Shown: positions 42,572-50,782 of the stretch, one piece after another | Position numbering within the stretch: the first letter of the stretch is position 1 | Layout of the letters: every line of letters starts with the position of its first letter | NCBI RefSeq assembly: GCF_900104635.1 | Contig: NZ_FNWC01000007.1 | Location: 1,835,421-1,899,420 of the forward strand | DNA length: 64,000 nucleotides | From: Coprococcus phoceensis | GTDB taxonomy: Bacteria; Bacillota; Clostridia; Lachnospirales; Lachnospiraceae | Direction: 5' to 3' | The notes under the pieces: generated by a model | Database searches by the model: none | Told to the model about the DNA's origin: nothing | Seen by the model: the letters and a program-made list of their open reading frames with translations, nothing else | Program-made: the position numbers and the translations under genes

Positions 42572-43084
42572 ATGTCAGAACCATTTACACTTTATAAATT
42601 GATTGTTTTATATATGTTGGAAAAATTGGATTTTCCGCTTACCAACGGACAAATTTCGGAATTTATTCTTGATAAGGGTTACACTACCTACTTCACCTTA
42701 CAGCAGGCTCTCTCCGAGATGGTAGAATCCAATCTGATCCGCGAAGAATTTGTTCACAATCGCACACTTTATCATCTCACAGAGGAGGGACTTGAGACCA
42801 TACAATATTTCAAGACAAACATCTCTTCCGCCATCCGTGAAGATGTCGATGCCTTTATCGAAGAAAAACGATATGAACTCAAAGATGAAGTATCTGTCAA
42901 AGCAGACTATTATAAAAATATGAGCCATGAATTTTCTGTAAGATGCCAGATTATTGAAAACGCTTCACCGCTCATTGATTTGACTCTCACTGTCCCTACT
43001 GAAGAAGAAGCGATTGCTGTCACTAATAACTGGAATAAAAATCATCAGGAAGTCTATGCGCTCATTATGCAGCATCTTTTATAA
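42572..43084 (+). CDS. DUF4364 family protein, winged-helix-like
   Basis: A 170-residue protein of the DUF4364 family. The N-terminal 75 residues read like a winged helix (KLIVLYMLEKLDFPLTNGQI, then TTYFTLQQALSEMVESNLI, HLTEEGLETIQYF), followed by an alpha/beta domain ending NNWNKNHQEVYALIMQHLL. The family is presumed transcriptional, with unknown targets. AAAGGAG precedes the ATG. The gene ends before a strong terminator, after which comes an ABC pair with a dyad operator that it could bind; that is speculative. Confidence 0.8.
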   Translation: MSEPFTLYKLIVLYMLEKLDFPLTNGQISEFILDKGYTTYFTLQQALSEMVESNLIREEFVHNRTLYHLTEEGLETIQYFKTNISSAIREDVDAFIEEKRYELKDEVSVKADYYKNMSHEFSVRCQIIENASPLIDLTLTVPTEEEAIAVTNNWNKNHQEVYALIMQHLL

Positions 43085-43097
43085 AATATTACACATT

Positions 43098-43127
43098 AAG
43101 AATGTGCCCATGCACATTCTTTTTTTA
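43098..43127 (+). terminator. Terminator after the DUF4364 gene
   Basis: AAGAATGTGC (43098-43107) pairs with GCACATTCTT (43112-43121), followed by an unbroken T run. Confidence 0.9.
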
Positions 43128-43135
43128 TTTTTCTC

Positions 43136-43164
43136 TTGACAAATAAAACTTTTAAGAATATTAT
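43136..43164 (+). promoter_or_regulatory. Promoter of the BcrAB-type ABC pair
   Basis: TTGACA (43136-43141), a 17-base spacer and TATTAT (43159-43164), a strong promoter 43 bases before the start codon. Confidence 0.8.
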
Positions 43165-43165
43165 T

Positions 43166-43183
43166 GTATTAACTCAATAATAC
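43166..43183. promoter_or_regulatory. Inverted repeat at the ABC transporter transcription start
   Basis: GTATTA-actcaa-TAATAC begins one base after the -10 and covers the expected start point, where a repressor would block the promoter. GntR- or TetR-like proteins bind such dyads; none is encoded beside it. Confidence 0.5.
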
Positions 43184-43206
43184 GTTAGTACAAGAGGAGG
43201 ATTCTT

Positions 43207-43935
43207 ATGAATGCTGTATTGAAAACATCACAATTAACGAAAACATATAGTAGCAAGCAGGTTGTAAAAGAATTGTCTATGACCATTCAGCAAGGAGATA
43301 TTTACGGCTTTATCGGGAAAAATGGCGCCGGAAAAACAACTTTGATCCGTATGATCGCCGGACTTGCCACTCCATCTTCCGGTTCCATTGAATTATTTGG
43401 AAGCAGTGACCTTGTAAAAGAACGTGCAAAGATCGGCACGGTAATTGAGTCTCCGGCACTCTTCCCAAATATGACTGCCCGTGAAAATCTCATCATACAG
43501 TGCCGCATCGCAAATGTAAAAGATCTGCGTGTAGTGGACGAGACACTGGAACTTGTAGGACTTTCCAATACCGGAAAGAAAAAGGCAAAGAATTTTTCTC
43601 TTGGTATGCGCCAAAGACTTGCCATTGCAATTGCACTGATCGGAGATCCTGAATTTCTGATTCTGGATGAGCCGACCAACGGGCTGGATCCAGAAGGGAT
43701 CAAAGAGATTCGTGACCTAATCTTACATCTGAATCAGAAAAAGCATATTACGGTATTGATTTCCAGCCATATCCTAAGCGAGCTATCCAAATTTGCCACC
43801 CGCTATGGCATTATACATAATGGCTCTCTTATCGAGGAATTTACAGAAGAAGAACTATGGAAACGTTGTATTTCTGAAAATGGTCAGGAATTTGGACTGG
43901 AAGAATATTTCTTAAAAGTGATTGGAGGAAAATAA
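43207..43935 (+). CDS. ABC transporter ATP-binding protein (BcrA/bacitracin-resistance type)
   Basis: A 242-residue ATPase: Walker A GKNGAGKTT near 39, Q-loop near IESPALFPNMTARENL, signature FSLGMRQRL near 131, Walker B FLILDEPTNGLDPEG near 152, H-loop SSHILSEL. The family resembles lantibiotic-immunity and bacitracin transporters. AGGAGG precedes the ATG. The permease starts two bases after the stop, so the two form one transporter. The substrate is unknown; antimicrobial-peptide export or resistance is the usual role. Confidence 0.92.
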   Translation: MNAVLKTSQLTKTYSSKQVVKELSMTIQQGDIYGFIGKNGAGKTTLIRMIAGLATPSSGSIELFGSSDLVKERAKIGTVIESPALFPNMTARENLIIQCRIANVKDLRVVDETLELVGLSNTGKKKAKNFSLGMRQRLAIAIALIGDPEFLILDEPTNGLDPEGIKEIRDLILHLNQKKHITVLISSHILSELSKFATRYGIIHNGSLIEEFTEEELWKRCISENGQEFGLEEYFLKVIGGK

Positions 43936-43937
43936 TT

Positions 43938-44783
43938 ATGAAGAGTTTGATAAGAAGTGATTTTTACAAATTAAGAAAAGCGAAATCTTTCTGGGTATGC
44001 ATGATTCTCGCTGTCGCACTCGCTGTATTCAGTGTATTGATCATGGATTTTTCTGTAAAACTGATGGATAAAGTACCGCAGCAGGCAGCTCAGGAAGAGG
44101 CAGCACTGGAAGAAAGCGGATTGAATATATCTACCGACGGTATCCCGATGAGCTCTGCGGATCTAAATGCTTCCAACATGCTCCTCATGCAGTTTGCCGG
44201 AACAACAACCATTTTGATCTCCATCTTTGTGTCACTGTTTGTCGGTGGAGAATTTTCACACGGAACGATCAAAAATCTTGCTTCCAAAAATCATACCCGC
44301 ACCCAGATTTATCTTTCCAAGATAATCGTTTCTGTCATCGCCGCAATCGTCATGACTCTCCTTTACGCCGTTGTAGCTACAGGTCTTGGCACAGCTCTCT
44401 GGGGCTTTGGCAAAGTTGACAGTTCGTTTGTCGCTAACGCTTGCAAAGGTATCGGGATTGAATTTCTTTTGGTAAGCGCATTCACTGCCGTGTTTGTCAT
44501 GTTCAGCATGTTGATCCGTCAAAGTGGAGGTGCGATTGCCGCCAATATCTTCTTTTTGGAATTTATCTCTCTCATCGTCATGTTCGGAGAGATGATCATT
44601 AACAAGATTTTCGATACGTCTATCACGCTCTCGAATTATCTGATTGACACAAACATGACACAGATTGCCACTTCCGATATTACCGGAAAACTGGCCGCAA
44701 GAAGTATCTGCGTAGCTTTCGGATTTTTTATCGTTGCCACAGCGATTGGACTGATTTCTTTCCGAAAACGAGATATCAAATAA
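43938..44783 (+). CDS. ABC-2 type permease, partner of the preceding ATPase
   Basis: A 281-residue membrane protein with six predicted helices (about 20-40, 88-108, 126-150, 170-195, 205-225 and 255-275) and a long extracellular loop between the first two, as in BcrB and lantibiotic-immunity permeases. SLFVGGEFSHGTIKNLASKN near 102 is the conserved ABC-2 permease segment (G-E-F/Y-x-x-G-T-x-K). It completes the transporter with the upstream ATPase and ends at a bidirectional terminator. Confidence 0.9.
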   Translation: MKSLIRSDFYKLRKAKSFWVCMILAVALAVFSVLIMDFSVKLMDKVPQQAAQEEAALEESGLNISTDGIPMSSADLNASNMLLMQFAGTTTILISIFVSLFVGGEFSHGTIKNLASKNHTRTQIYLSKIIVSVIAAIVMTLLYAVVATGLGTALWGFGKVDSSFVANACKGIGIEFLLVSAFTAVFVMFSMLIRQSGGAIAANIFFLEFISLIVMFGEMIINKIFDTSITLSNYLIDTNMTQIATSDITGKLAARSICVAFGFFIVATAIGLISFRKRDIK

Positions 44784-44784
44784 C

Positions 44785-44828
44785 AAAACAGGAACAGAAG
44801 GCTTTGAAAACCTCCTGTTCCTGTTTTT
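44785..44828. terminator. Bidirectional terminator between the ABC permease and rarA
   Basis: AAAACAGGAACAG (44785-44797) pairs with CTGTTCCTGTTTT (44815-44827), with T and A tracts on both sides; it serves both convergent genes. Confidence 0.9.
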
Positions 44829-46158
44829 ATGAATCCTGTCTGCGGCTCTTAAGTCTGTCCAAACGTTCTTTCATATTCTTTTCATATCCAATCTCTGTCG
44901 GGAAATAGAACTTCGCATCTTTAATCTCATCCGGCAGATACTGCTGCTCCACATAGTGCTCCGGATAATCATGTGCATATTTATACCCTATCCCGTGTCC
45001 CAATTTTGCGGCTCCTTTGTAATGCGAATCCTGAAGATGAGCCGGGACAGTTGTCTTATAATTTCTCACATTTTCAAGTGCGGCATCCACCGCAAGATAT
45101 GCCGCATTGCTCTTTGGTGCCGATGCGATGTAGGTGACTGCCTGCGCAAGTACAATACGCGCTTCCGGCATACCAAGCCTCTCTACTGCCTGTGCCGCCG
45201 AAACTGCTACCGTCAATGCATTCGGGTCTGCATTCCCCACATCTTCCGACGCAGAAATCATAATTCGTCGGGCAATGAATTTGATATCTTCCCCCGCATA
45301 GAGCATTTTTGCAAGATAGTATACCGCCGCATCCGGATCAGACCCACGCAGACTTTTGATAAAAGCAGAAATAGTATCGTAGTGGTTATCTCCAGTCTTA
45401 TCATATCGAACAACTCTCTTCTGAATACATTCCTGAGCCACGTCTAACGTAATATGAATCTTTCCATCTTCTTTGCTTCTCTCTGTCGTCAAAATGCCAA
45501 GCTCTATTGCATTCAACGCATTTCTTGCATCTCCCCCTGCAATGTCAGCCAAAAACTCCAACGCATCGTCATCGATATCAGCTCTGTAACTTCCCATACC
45601 TTTTATTTCGTCATATACAGCTCTTTTTAAAAGCACTTTGATATCTTCCTTCGTCAGCGCCCTCAATTCAAAGACGCTGGATCTGGAAATCAACGCACTA
45701 TTCACTTCAAAATACGGATTTTCTGTCGTCGCACCAATTAAAATAAGCGTTCCATCTTCTACAAACGGCAATAGATAGTCCTGCTGTCCTTTGTTAAATC
45801 GATGGATCTCGTCGACAAACAGAATGGTCTTCTGTCCATACATGCCAAGATTGTCTTTCGCCTTACGGACAACCTCCTCCATATCTTTTTTCCCTGCAAC
45901 TGTTGCATTGATCTGTGTAAATTGTGCACTCGTTGTGTTCGCAATAACCTTTGCGAGTGTCGTCTTTCCTGTTCCAGGAGGTCCATAAAAAATAATCGAA
46001 CTCAGCTTGTCCGCTTTGATCGCCCGATATAAAAGCTTATCCTGCCCGATGATATGCTGCTGTCCAACCACTTCTTCCAGCGTTTTCGGGCGCATTCTGG
46101 AAGCAAGCGGAGACTCTTTTTGCGCTGCATTTTCACGCATATAATCAAATAAATCCAT
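44827..46158 (-). CDS. rarA: Replication-associated recombination protein A (MgsA/WRNIP1 family AAA+ ATPase)
   Basis: A 443-residue AAA+ ATPase acting at stalled forks. PLASRMRPKTLEEVVGQQHI opens the protein; Walker A is GPPGTGKTT near 53, Walker B FVDEIHRF near 104, sensor 1 GATTENP and sensor 2 GGDARNALN. The C-terminal MgsA domain includes KSLRGSDPDAAVYYLAKML and GHGIGYKYAHDYP. Length is normal. It follows tcdA by 13 bases on the same strand. Confidence 0.95.
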   Translation of the reverse strand: MDLFDYMRENAAQKESPLASRMRPKTLEEVVGQQHIIGQDKLLYRAIKADKLSSIIFYGPPGTGKTTLAKVIANTTSAQFTQINATVAGKKDMEEVVRKAKDNLGMYGQKTILFVDEIHRFNKGQQDYLLPFVEDGTLILIGATTENPYFEVNSALISRSSVFELRALTKEDIKVLLKRAVYDEIKGMGSYRADIDDDALEFLADIAGGDARNALNAIELGILTTERSKEDGKIHITLDVAQECIQKRVVRYDKTGDNHYDTISAFIKSLRGSDPDAAVYYLAKMLYAGEDIKFIARRIMISASEDVGNADPNALTVAVSAAQAVERLGMPEARIVLAQAVTYIASAPKSNAAYLAVDAALENVRNYKTTVPAHLQDSHYKGAAKLGHGIGYKYAHDYPEHYVEQQYLPDEIKDAKFYFPTEIGYEKNMKERLDRLKSRRQDS

Positions 46159-46171
46159 TTTCTCAACTCCT

Positions 46172-46891
46172 CTATTCTACTCCCGCAAGCGTCCGAATCA
46201 CTTCTCCCGCAATGAGAAGTCCCGCAACCGGCGGCACAAATGAAATACTTCCCGGCAGTGCCCGCCGTTTGCCCATATTTTCTCCGGTTGATTTTCCAGA
46301 TGTATCCACCGGTTTTTCTTTCGAGTACAACACCTTCAAATGTTTGATCCCTCTTTCTTTGAGCTCTTTTCGCATCACCTTGCACAGAGGGCATACTGAT
46401 GTCTTTGAAATATCAGTAATCTCAAACAGCTCCGGATGCAGTTTATTTCCTGTTCCCATACAGCTGATGATCGGGATATCCTGCTGCTTTGCATATTCCA
46501 CAAGCGCCAGTTTTGCGGTAACTGTGTCAATCGCATCTATAATGTAATCCACTTTCCGATCAAAAATCTCATGCAGATTTTCCGGCAGTATAAATTTTTC
46601 ATGTGTGATGACCTCAATTTCAGATGAAATGTCCCATATACGATCTTTCATCAATTTTGTCTTATACTGCCCTATTGTACTGTGATACGCGATAGACTGG
46701 CGGTTAATGTTGGTCAGTGTCACTTTATCATTGTCCACTAAGATCAGTCTCCCAACTCCGCTTCTCGCCAGCGCCTCAATGCAGTGCGATCCGACTCCTC
46801 CCACTCCAAGCACCATAACAGTTGCATCTTTCAGTCTTTGTAAGCCCTCTTTTTCGACAAGTAATTCTGTTCTGGAATATTCATGTATCAT
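46172..46891 (-). CDS. tcdA: tRNA threonylcarbamoyladenosine dehydratase (TcdA/CsdL family)
   Basis: An E1-like (ThiF superfamily) enzyme that cyclises t6A at tRNA position 37 to ct6A using ATP. 239 residues: GVGGVGSHCIEALARSGVG near 31, VDNDKVTLTNINRQ near 53, DAIDTVTAKLALV near 119 with the conserved Asp, and VCPLCK near 166. RSELLVEKEGL-like RTELLVEKEGLQ opens it. Cofactor and partner are inferred from the family. It is grouped with rarA downstream and a deacetylase upstream. Confidence 0.9.
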   Translation of the reverse strand: MIHEYSRTELLVEKEGLQRLKDATVMVLGVGGVGSHCIEALARSGVGRLILVDNDKVTLTNINRQSIAYHSTIGQYKTKLMKDRIWDISSEIEVITHEKFILPENLHEIFDRKVDYIIDAIDTVTAKLALVEYAKQQDIPIISCMGTGNKLHPELFEITDISKTSVCPLCKVMRKELKERGIKHLKVLYSKEKPVDTSGKSTGENMGKRRALPGSISFVPPVAGLLIAGEVIRTLAGVE

Positions 46892-46909
46892 AAACTAAAA
46901 TCCTCTTTT

Positions 46910-47581
46910 CTAATCTAATAGTAGTTCGTCGGCAGTGACAAATTCAAATCCTTCTTTTTGCAGGATATCGATAATACGAAGCGCTGCCTGAACCGAACTT
47001 TGATAGCAGTCATGCAATAAGATAATATCATTTTCTTTCGCCTCCGTCACTACCTTATTCACAATTTCATCTACATTTTCGGTTGTCCAATCAAGCGGAT
47101 CAATCGACCACATCACAGGAAGTACATTCATCTCCTGCTCCAGTTTTTTCTTCCACGCCCCAAACGGCGGACGTACATATTCGATTTCCTTTCCGAGCAT
47201 CTCTTTCAGTACAGTATTGGTCTTTTCAATTTCTTCTCTCGCCTTTTTGTCCCCTATTTTCGTGATTTCCACATGATTATAGGTATGATTTCCTACCAGA
47301 TGTCCCTCATTACTTTCTCGTTTTACAATATCCGGATAGGAGACAGCGCTTTTTCCGATCACAAAGAATGTCGCCTTTACCCCTCGGTCTTTCAGTCCGT
47401 CCAAAAGCTCTTCTGTATAGACACTCGGTCCATCATCAAATGTGATTGCAATTTTCGGTTTCTCACTCACTTCCACTGCCGCATCTACAGGCTTTGTCTT
47501 GTTCCAATACCCTGCTATTCCCAGCAGACATACTGCGTATAGCATGGAAAATGCAAATGCTGCTTTTTTATACCGCATCAT
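46910..47581 (-). CDS. Polysaccharide deacetylase (NodB domain), membrane-anchored
   Basis: A carbohydrate esterase 4 enzyme of 223 residues that removes N-acetyl groups from peptidoglycan or a related polymer outside the cell. An N-terminal membrane anchor covers about residues 7-24. NodB motifs: ITFDDGPS (motif 1, with the base and metal Asp), HTYNH (metal His pair), RPPFGAW (motif 3) and LLHDCYQ near the end. The short length means a single catalytic domain. Modification of the wall for lysozyme resistance or sporulation is possible; not decidable here. Confidence 0.88.
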   Translation of the reverse strand: MMRYKKAAFAFSMLYAVCLLGIAGYWNKTKPVDAAVEVSEKPKIAITFDDGPSVYTEELLDGLKDRGVKATFFVIGKSAVSYPDIVKRESNEGHLVGNHTYNHVEITKIGDKKAREEIEKTNTVLKEMLGKEIEYVRPPFGAWKKKLEQEMNVLPVMWSIDPLDWTTENVDEIVNKVVTEAKENDIILLHDCYQSSVQAALRIIDILQKEGFEFVTADELLLD

Positions 47582-47643
47582 TTTTCTGATTCCTTTTGTT
47601 TCCTCAACACTATGTATATGTTTGACAGAGCATATATATTTTC

Positions 47644-47686
47644 AAAAAAAGAAGAAGGAGTTTCCCTTCTAAAACTTTCCTTCTTA
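47644..47686 (-). terminator. Terminator overlapping the end of the flavin reductase gene
   Basis: On the minus strand AAGAAGGA-AGTTT pairs with AAACT-CCTTCTT, followed by a run of seven U. The stop codon lies in the first arm. Confidence 0.7.
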
Positions 47687-48265
47687 CTTTTTACGTTTCT
47701 TTTTCTTTTTTACACTGTAGCCAAAAGTTCCTATTGTTTTTCCTAACCCGAGATATTCTCCATGTGAGTATGCCAAAAGTCCAGTTTCATTCAGACAGAA
47801 CTTTCCTGTCTCATTCATATACTCTTCGCTTACCTGAACCGCCATGACTTTGGCGATAAACATATGATGGCTTCCGAGTTCTTTGATCTCTTCCACCTTA
47901 CATTCTATATTTACCGGACACTCCTCGATAATCGGCGCATACTGAAGTTCTTTTGCCTTTCCCCTCGTCAAGTGCATCTCTTTCCATTTATCCACATCTC
48001 TGCCGGAACGCACGCCACAGTAATCCGTCGCTTTTGCCAATTCCTCTGTAGTAAGATTGACAACAAACTCTCCGGATTCTTTGATCATGGAATACGAATA
48101 ACGTTCCGGGCGCACTGATATATATAGCATTGCCGGATTCGTACAGATTGTTCCTGTCCAGGCAATCGTCAGGATATTCGTCTGCCCTTCCGCATTTCCG
48201 GCACTCACCATGACTGCCGGAAGCGGGTAAATCATATTCCCCGGCTTCCAACTCTGTTTTCCCAT
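47684..48265 (-). CDS. Flavin reductase-like FMN-binding protein
   Basis: A 193-residue flavin-reductase-domain protein: VMVSAGNAEGQTNILTIAWT near 18, PAMLYISVRPERYSY near 46, SGEFVVNLTTEELAKATDYCG near 68, and ECKVEEIKELGSHHMFIAKV near 122, the FMN-binding split-barrel pattern. Substrate and partner are unknown. The protein ends with a run of basic residues (VKKKKKRKK), unusual for the family and possibly the result of read-through into the A-rich terminator arm. It follows the pyrophosphatase gene by ten bases, so the two are cotranscribed. Confidence 0.85.
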   Translation of the reverse strand: MGKQSWKPGNMIYPLPAVMVSAGNAEGQTNILTIAWTGTICTNPAMLYISVRPERYSYSMIKESGEFVVNLTTEELAKATDYCGVRSGRDVDKWKEMHLTRGKAKELQYAPIIEECPVNIECKVEEIKELGSHHMFIAKVMAVQVSEEYMNETGKFCLNETGLLAYSHGEYLGLGKTIGTFGYSVKKKKKRKK

Positions 48266-48275
48266 CTGTATCCTC

Positions 48276-49925
48276 CTACTGCTGCAGCGAGATTACAAAA
48301 GCTGGTATCAATTGTTTTTTACGAGACACAACACCTTTTAACATAATCTCTTCTATATCATCAGACAGATCAAACGCCTCCAGCACCTGCTCTCTTGCGC
48401 CGTTTCCACAGCACAACAGCTCTGTTGATTCCTGAATAATATTAGTCAGCATGAAAAACACCATATCTACCTGCTGTGCCTGTCTTGCCTTTTCCATATA
48501 CGGCAAAAGCTTTGATTTAATCTCCTGTAATTCATCACGGCTCATCGAATTAATCTGTCCTACTCCGAATGTAACATCGCCGACTGTAAATTTCTTAAAG
48601 TCCTGAAAGCAGATTTCCTCTGCCGTCTTTCCTTTCAGATTACTTCCTGCCTGGAACATATCCTGTGCCAGTTCCTCAATATTGATCTTCGCAAGTTCTG
48701 CCAGCTCTTCTGCCGCTATACGGTCGATTCCTGTACAGGTCGGTGAGCGAAACATCAATGTATCTGAAATAATTGCAGAACACAACAGACCAGCAATCGT
48801 CTCATTGATCTTAATCTGGTTTTCCCTATACATCTGGTAAACGATAGTCGCCGTACATCCCACCGGCTGATTTCTAAAATAAACCGGTCCGACAGTCTCA
48901 AGGCTTCCCAATCTGTGGTGATCAATAATCTCCAAAATCTCTGCCTCTTCAATTCCGTCTACTGCCTGCGACTTCTCGTTGTGGTCAACTAAAATGACCC
49001 TCTTTTTACTTGCCTCCAACAGACGACGTCTGGAAATCAGACCATATACATCTCCTTTTCTGTCTATGACAGGAAAATCCCGATATCTCTTTTTCGCCAT
49101 CTCTTCTTTTACCATCTCCACATAATCTAATGTGTTAAACGATGTCAGATTTTCTGTGCTCATAAAATATTTTACAGGAATACTTTGGTTGATCAGCCTT
49201 GCCACTGTGAAGGTATCATGTGGCGTTGTGATCACAACGATACTTCTCTCCTCTGCCAGTTTCTTAATTGTCTTTGACACCTGTGCCCCCTGGCATACAA
49301 TAAGACAGCTTGCATCCATCTCAATTGCACAGAGCTGTGATTCATATCGGTTTCCTAAGATAACCAGATCGTCTTTTTCAATAAAGCTCTCCATCATATC
49401 CGGACTGGAGGCAGCAATTACTACCTTCCCTTTTACAAAATATGCATGCGGATTGCCAATCACAATCTCACCGTCGAGCGTATTGATAATATTCTGATAC
49501 TGTGTTCTTGCTGTCGCAAGAATCTTACTGTCATATACATCCATATAGGAAGTCGCGATATCCCCTGTTGTGATCACGCCTTCCAACTTATGATCTCTTG
49601 CCACGGGCAATGTATGCACATTTTCTTCTTTCATCATCGCCCAAGCCTCTTTGATCGAGGTGCTGCTCTTAATTCCTTCAATTCTCTTGATATCCATATC
49701 TTTTACTTGAAGGTGTACATTTGCAAGCAATCTTGGAGCCTCTACGCCAAAATGCCTCAACACAAACTGTGTCTCTTCATTGATCTGCCCGGCTCTTCTT
49801 GCCGTGTACTCATTGTTTGAAATCTGATTTTTCAAATTCGCATAGGCAATCGCAGAACAGATAGAATCGGTATCCGGATTTTTATGTCCTACTACATATA
49901 CTCTCTTTGATTTCTTATTTTCCAT
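48276..49925 (-). CDS. ppaC: Manganese-dependent inorganic pyrophosphatase with CBS and DRTGG domains
   Basis: A family II (DHH) pyrophosphatase with a regulatory insert, 549 residues. The catalytic DHH domain opens VVGHKNPDTDSICSA near 12, is interrupted by a CBS-DRTGG-CBS module (about 70-310; HTLPVARDHKLEGVITTGDI and FPVIDRKGDVYGLISRRRL are CBS cores), then resumes with VDHNEKSQAVDG and EIIDHHRLG. The DHHA2 domain ends with SRKKQLIPAF. In clostridial homologues the CBS/DRTGG part binds AMP, ADP or diadenosine polyphosphates and tunes activity (established for the family). Confidence 0.92.
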   Translation of the reverse strand: MENKKSKRVYVVGHKNPDTDSICSAIAYANLKNQISNNEYTARRAGQINEETQFVLRHFGVEAPRLLANVHLQVKDMDIKRIEGIKSSTSIKEAWAMMKEENVHTLPVARDHKLEGVITTGDIATSYMDVYDSKILATARTQYQNIINTLDGEIVIGNPHAYFVKGKVVIAASSPDMMESFIEKDDLVILGNRYESQLCAIEMDASCLIVCQGAQVSKTIKKLAEERSIVVITTPHDTFTVARLINQSIPVKYFMSTENLTSFNTLDYVEMVKEEMAKKRYRDFPVIDRKGDVYGLISRRRLLEASKKRVILVDHNEKSQAVDGIEEAEILEIIDHHRLGSLETVGPVYFRNQPVGCTATIVYQMYRENQIKINETIAGLLCSAIISDTLMFRSPTCTGIDRIAAEELAELAKINIEELAQDMFQAGSNLKGKTAEEICFQDFKKFTVGDVTFGVGQINSMSRDELQEIKSKLLPYMEKARQAQQVDMVFFMLTNIIQESTELLCCGNGAREQVLEAFDLSDDIEEIMLKGVVSRKKQLIPAFVISLQQ

Positions 49926-49996
49926 TTACTTCACTTCCTTTTGCTCTTTTAGGTTGCCATTTTTTTTTGCATTTGTCAAATAATTTCTGACATTTC

Positions 49997-50026
49997 TTGT
50001 TCTTCTTTCTAAAAATATGTTATACT
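49997..50026 (+). promoter_or_regulatory. Promoter of the S1-domain gene
   Basis: TTGTTC (49997-50002), an 18-base spacer and TATACT (50021-50026), 38 bases before the start codon. Confidence 0.55.
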
Positions 50027-50063
50027 AAGAACAGTATAAAATAAAAACGAAGAGGTGTGACAA

Positions 50064-50732
50064 ATGAGTGAAGAACAATTACAGACAGAAACAATGGCAG
50101 ATTACGAGGAACATTTTGACGATGCAAATCCATGGAACCGTGTAACAGAATACATGGAACAGGGAACTGTCCTTCCGGTAAAAGTAGAAGGAATTGTAAA
50201 CGGTGGTGCAATCGCCATGGTAGAAGGTCTTCGTGGATTTATTCCTGCCTCTAAATTATCTTTATCATATATCGAAGATTTGGAAGACTACTTATTAAAA
50301 GATATTGAGGTTCAGGTAATTGATGTCGATCAGGCGAACAACCGTCTTGTTTTATCTGCACGGGAACTTCTGAAAGAAAAAGAGCGTAAAGAAAAAGAAA
50401 AATTACTTGCATCTGTCGAGGTTGGCTCTGTTTTGACCGGAACCGTAGAGACGCTCCAGACATACGGCGCTTTCATCCGTCTGGAAAATGGATTATCCGG
50501 ACTTGTGCATGTTTCTCAGATCTGTGAAAAACGTATCAAGACGCCTGCTGACGTTCTAAAGACAGGTGAGGAAGTCAATGTCAAAGTAATCGGCATCAAA
50601 GATGGAAAGATCAGCTTGAGCATCAAAGCGCTTATCGAGCCGGAAGAAGAAGTCGTAGAAGAAGTAGAGATTCCAAAATCCGAAGAGATTGGTACAAGTC
50701 TCGGCGACTTATTCAAAAATATTCAACTATAG
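50064..50732 (+). CDS. S1 RNA-binding domain protein (two S1 domains)
   Basis: A 222-residue protein with two S1/OB domains: residues about 33-104 (KVEGIVNGGAIAMVEGLRGF, then QVIDVDQANNRLVLSAREL) and about 119-188 (GTVETLQTYGAFIRLENGLS, VKVIGIKDGKISLSIKALI), separated by a Lys/Glu helix and followed by an acidic tail. It is a short relative of ribosomal protein S1, common in Clostridia, and probably binds mRNA in translation or decay. GAGGTG precedes the ATG. It is divergent from the pyrophosphatase gene. Confidence 0.88.
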   Translation: MSEEQLQTETMADYEEHFDDANPWNRVTEYMEQGTVLPVKVEGIVNGGAIAMVEGLRGFIPASKLSLSYIEDLEDYLLKDIEVQVIDVDQANNRLVLSARELLKEKERKEKEKLLASVEVGSVLTGTVETLQTYGAFIRLENGLSGLVHVSQICEKRIKTPADVLKTGEEVNVKVIGIKDGKISLSIKALIEPEEEVVEEVEIPKSEEIGTSLGDLFKNIQL

Positions 50733-50744
50733 TAAAAAAATACT

Positions 50745-50777
50745 GCCACAGTTGTGAGCTCTCCTTACAACTGTGGC
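50745..50777. terminator. Terminator between the S1 gene and the convergent glycosyltransferase gene
   Basis: GCCACAGTTGT (50745-50755) and ACAACTGTGGC (50767-50777) form a perfect 11-bp stem followed by AATTTTT on the plus strand and preceded by A7 for the other direction. Confidence 0.9.
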
Positions 50778-50782
50778 AATTT

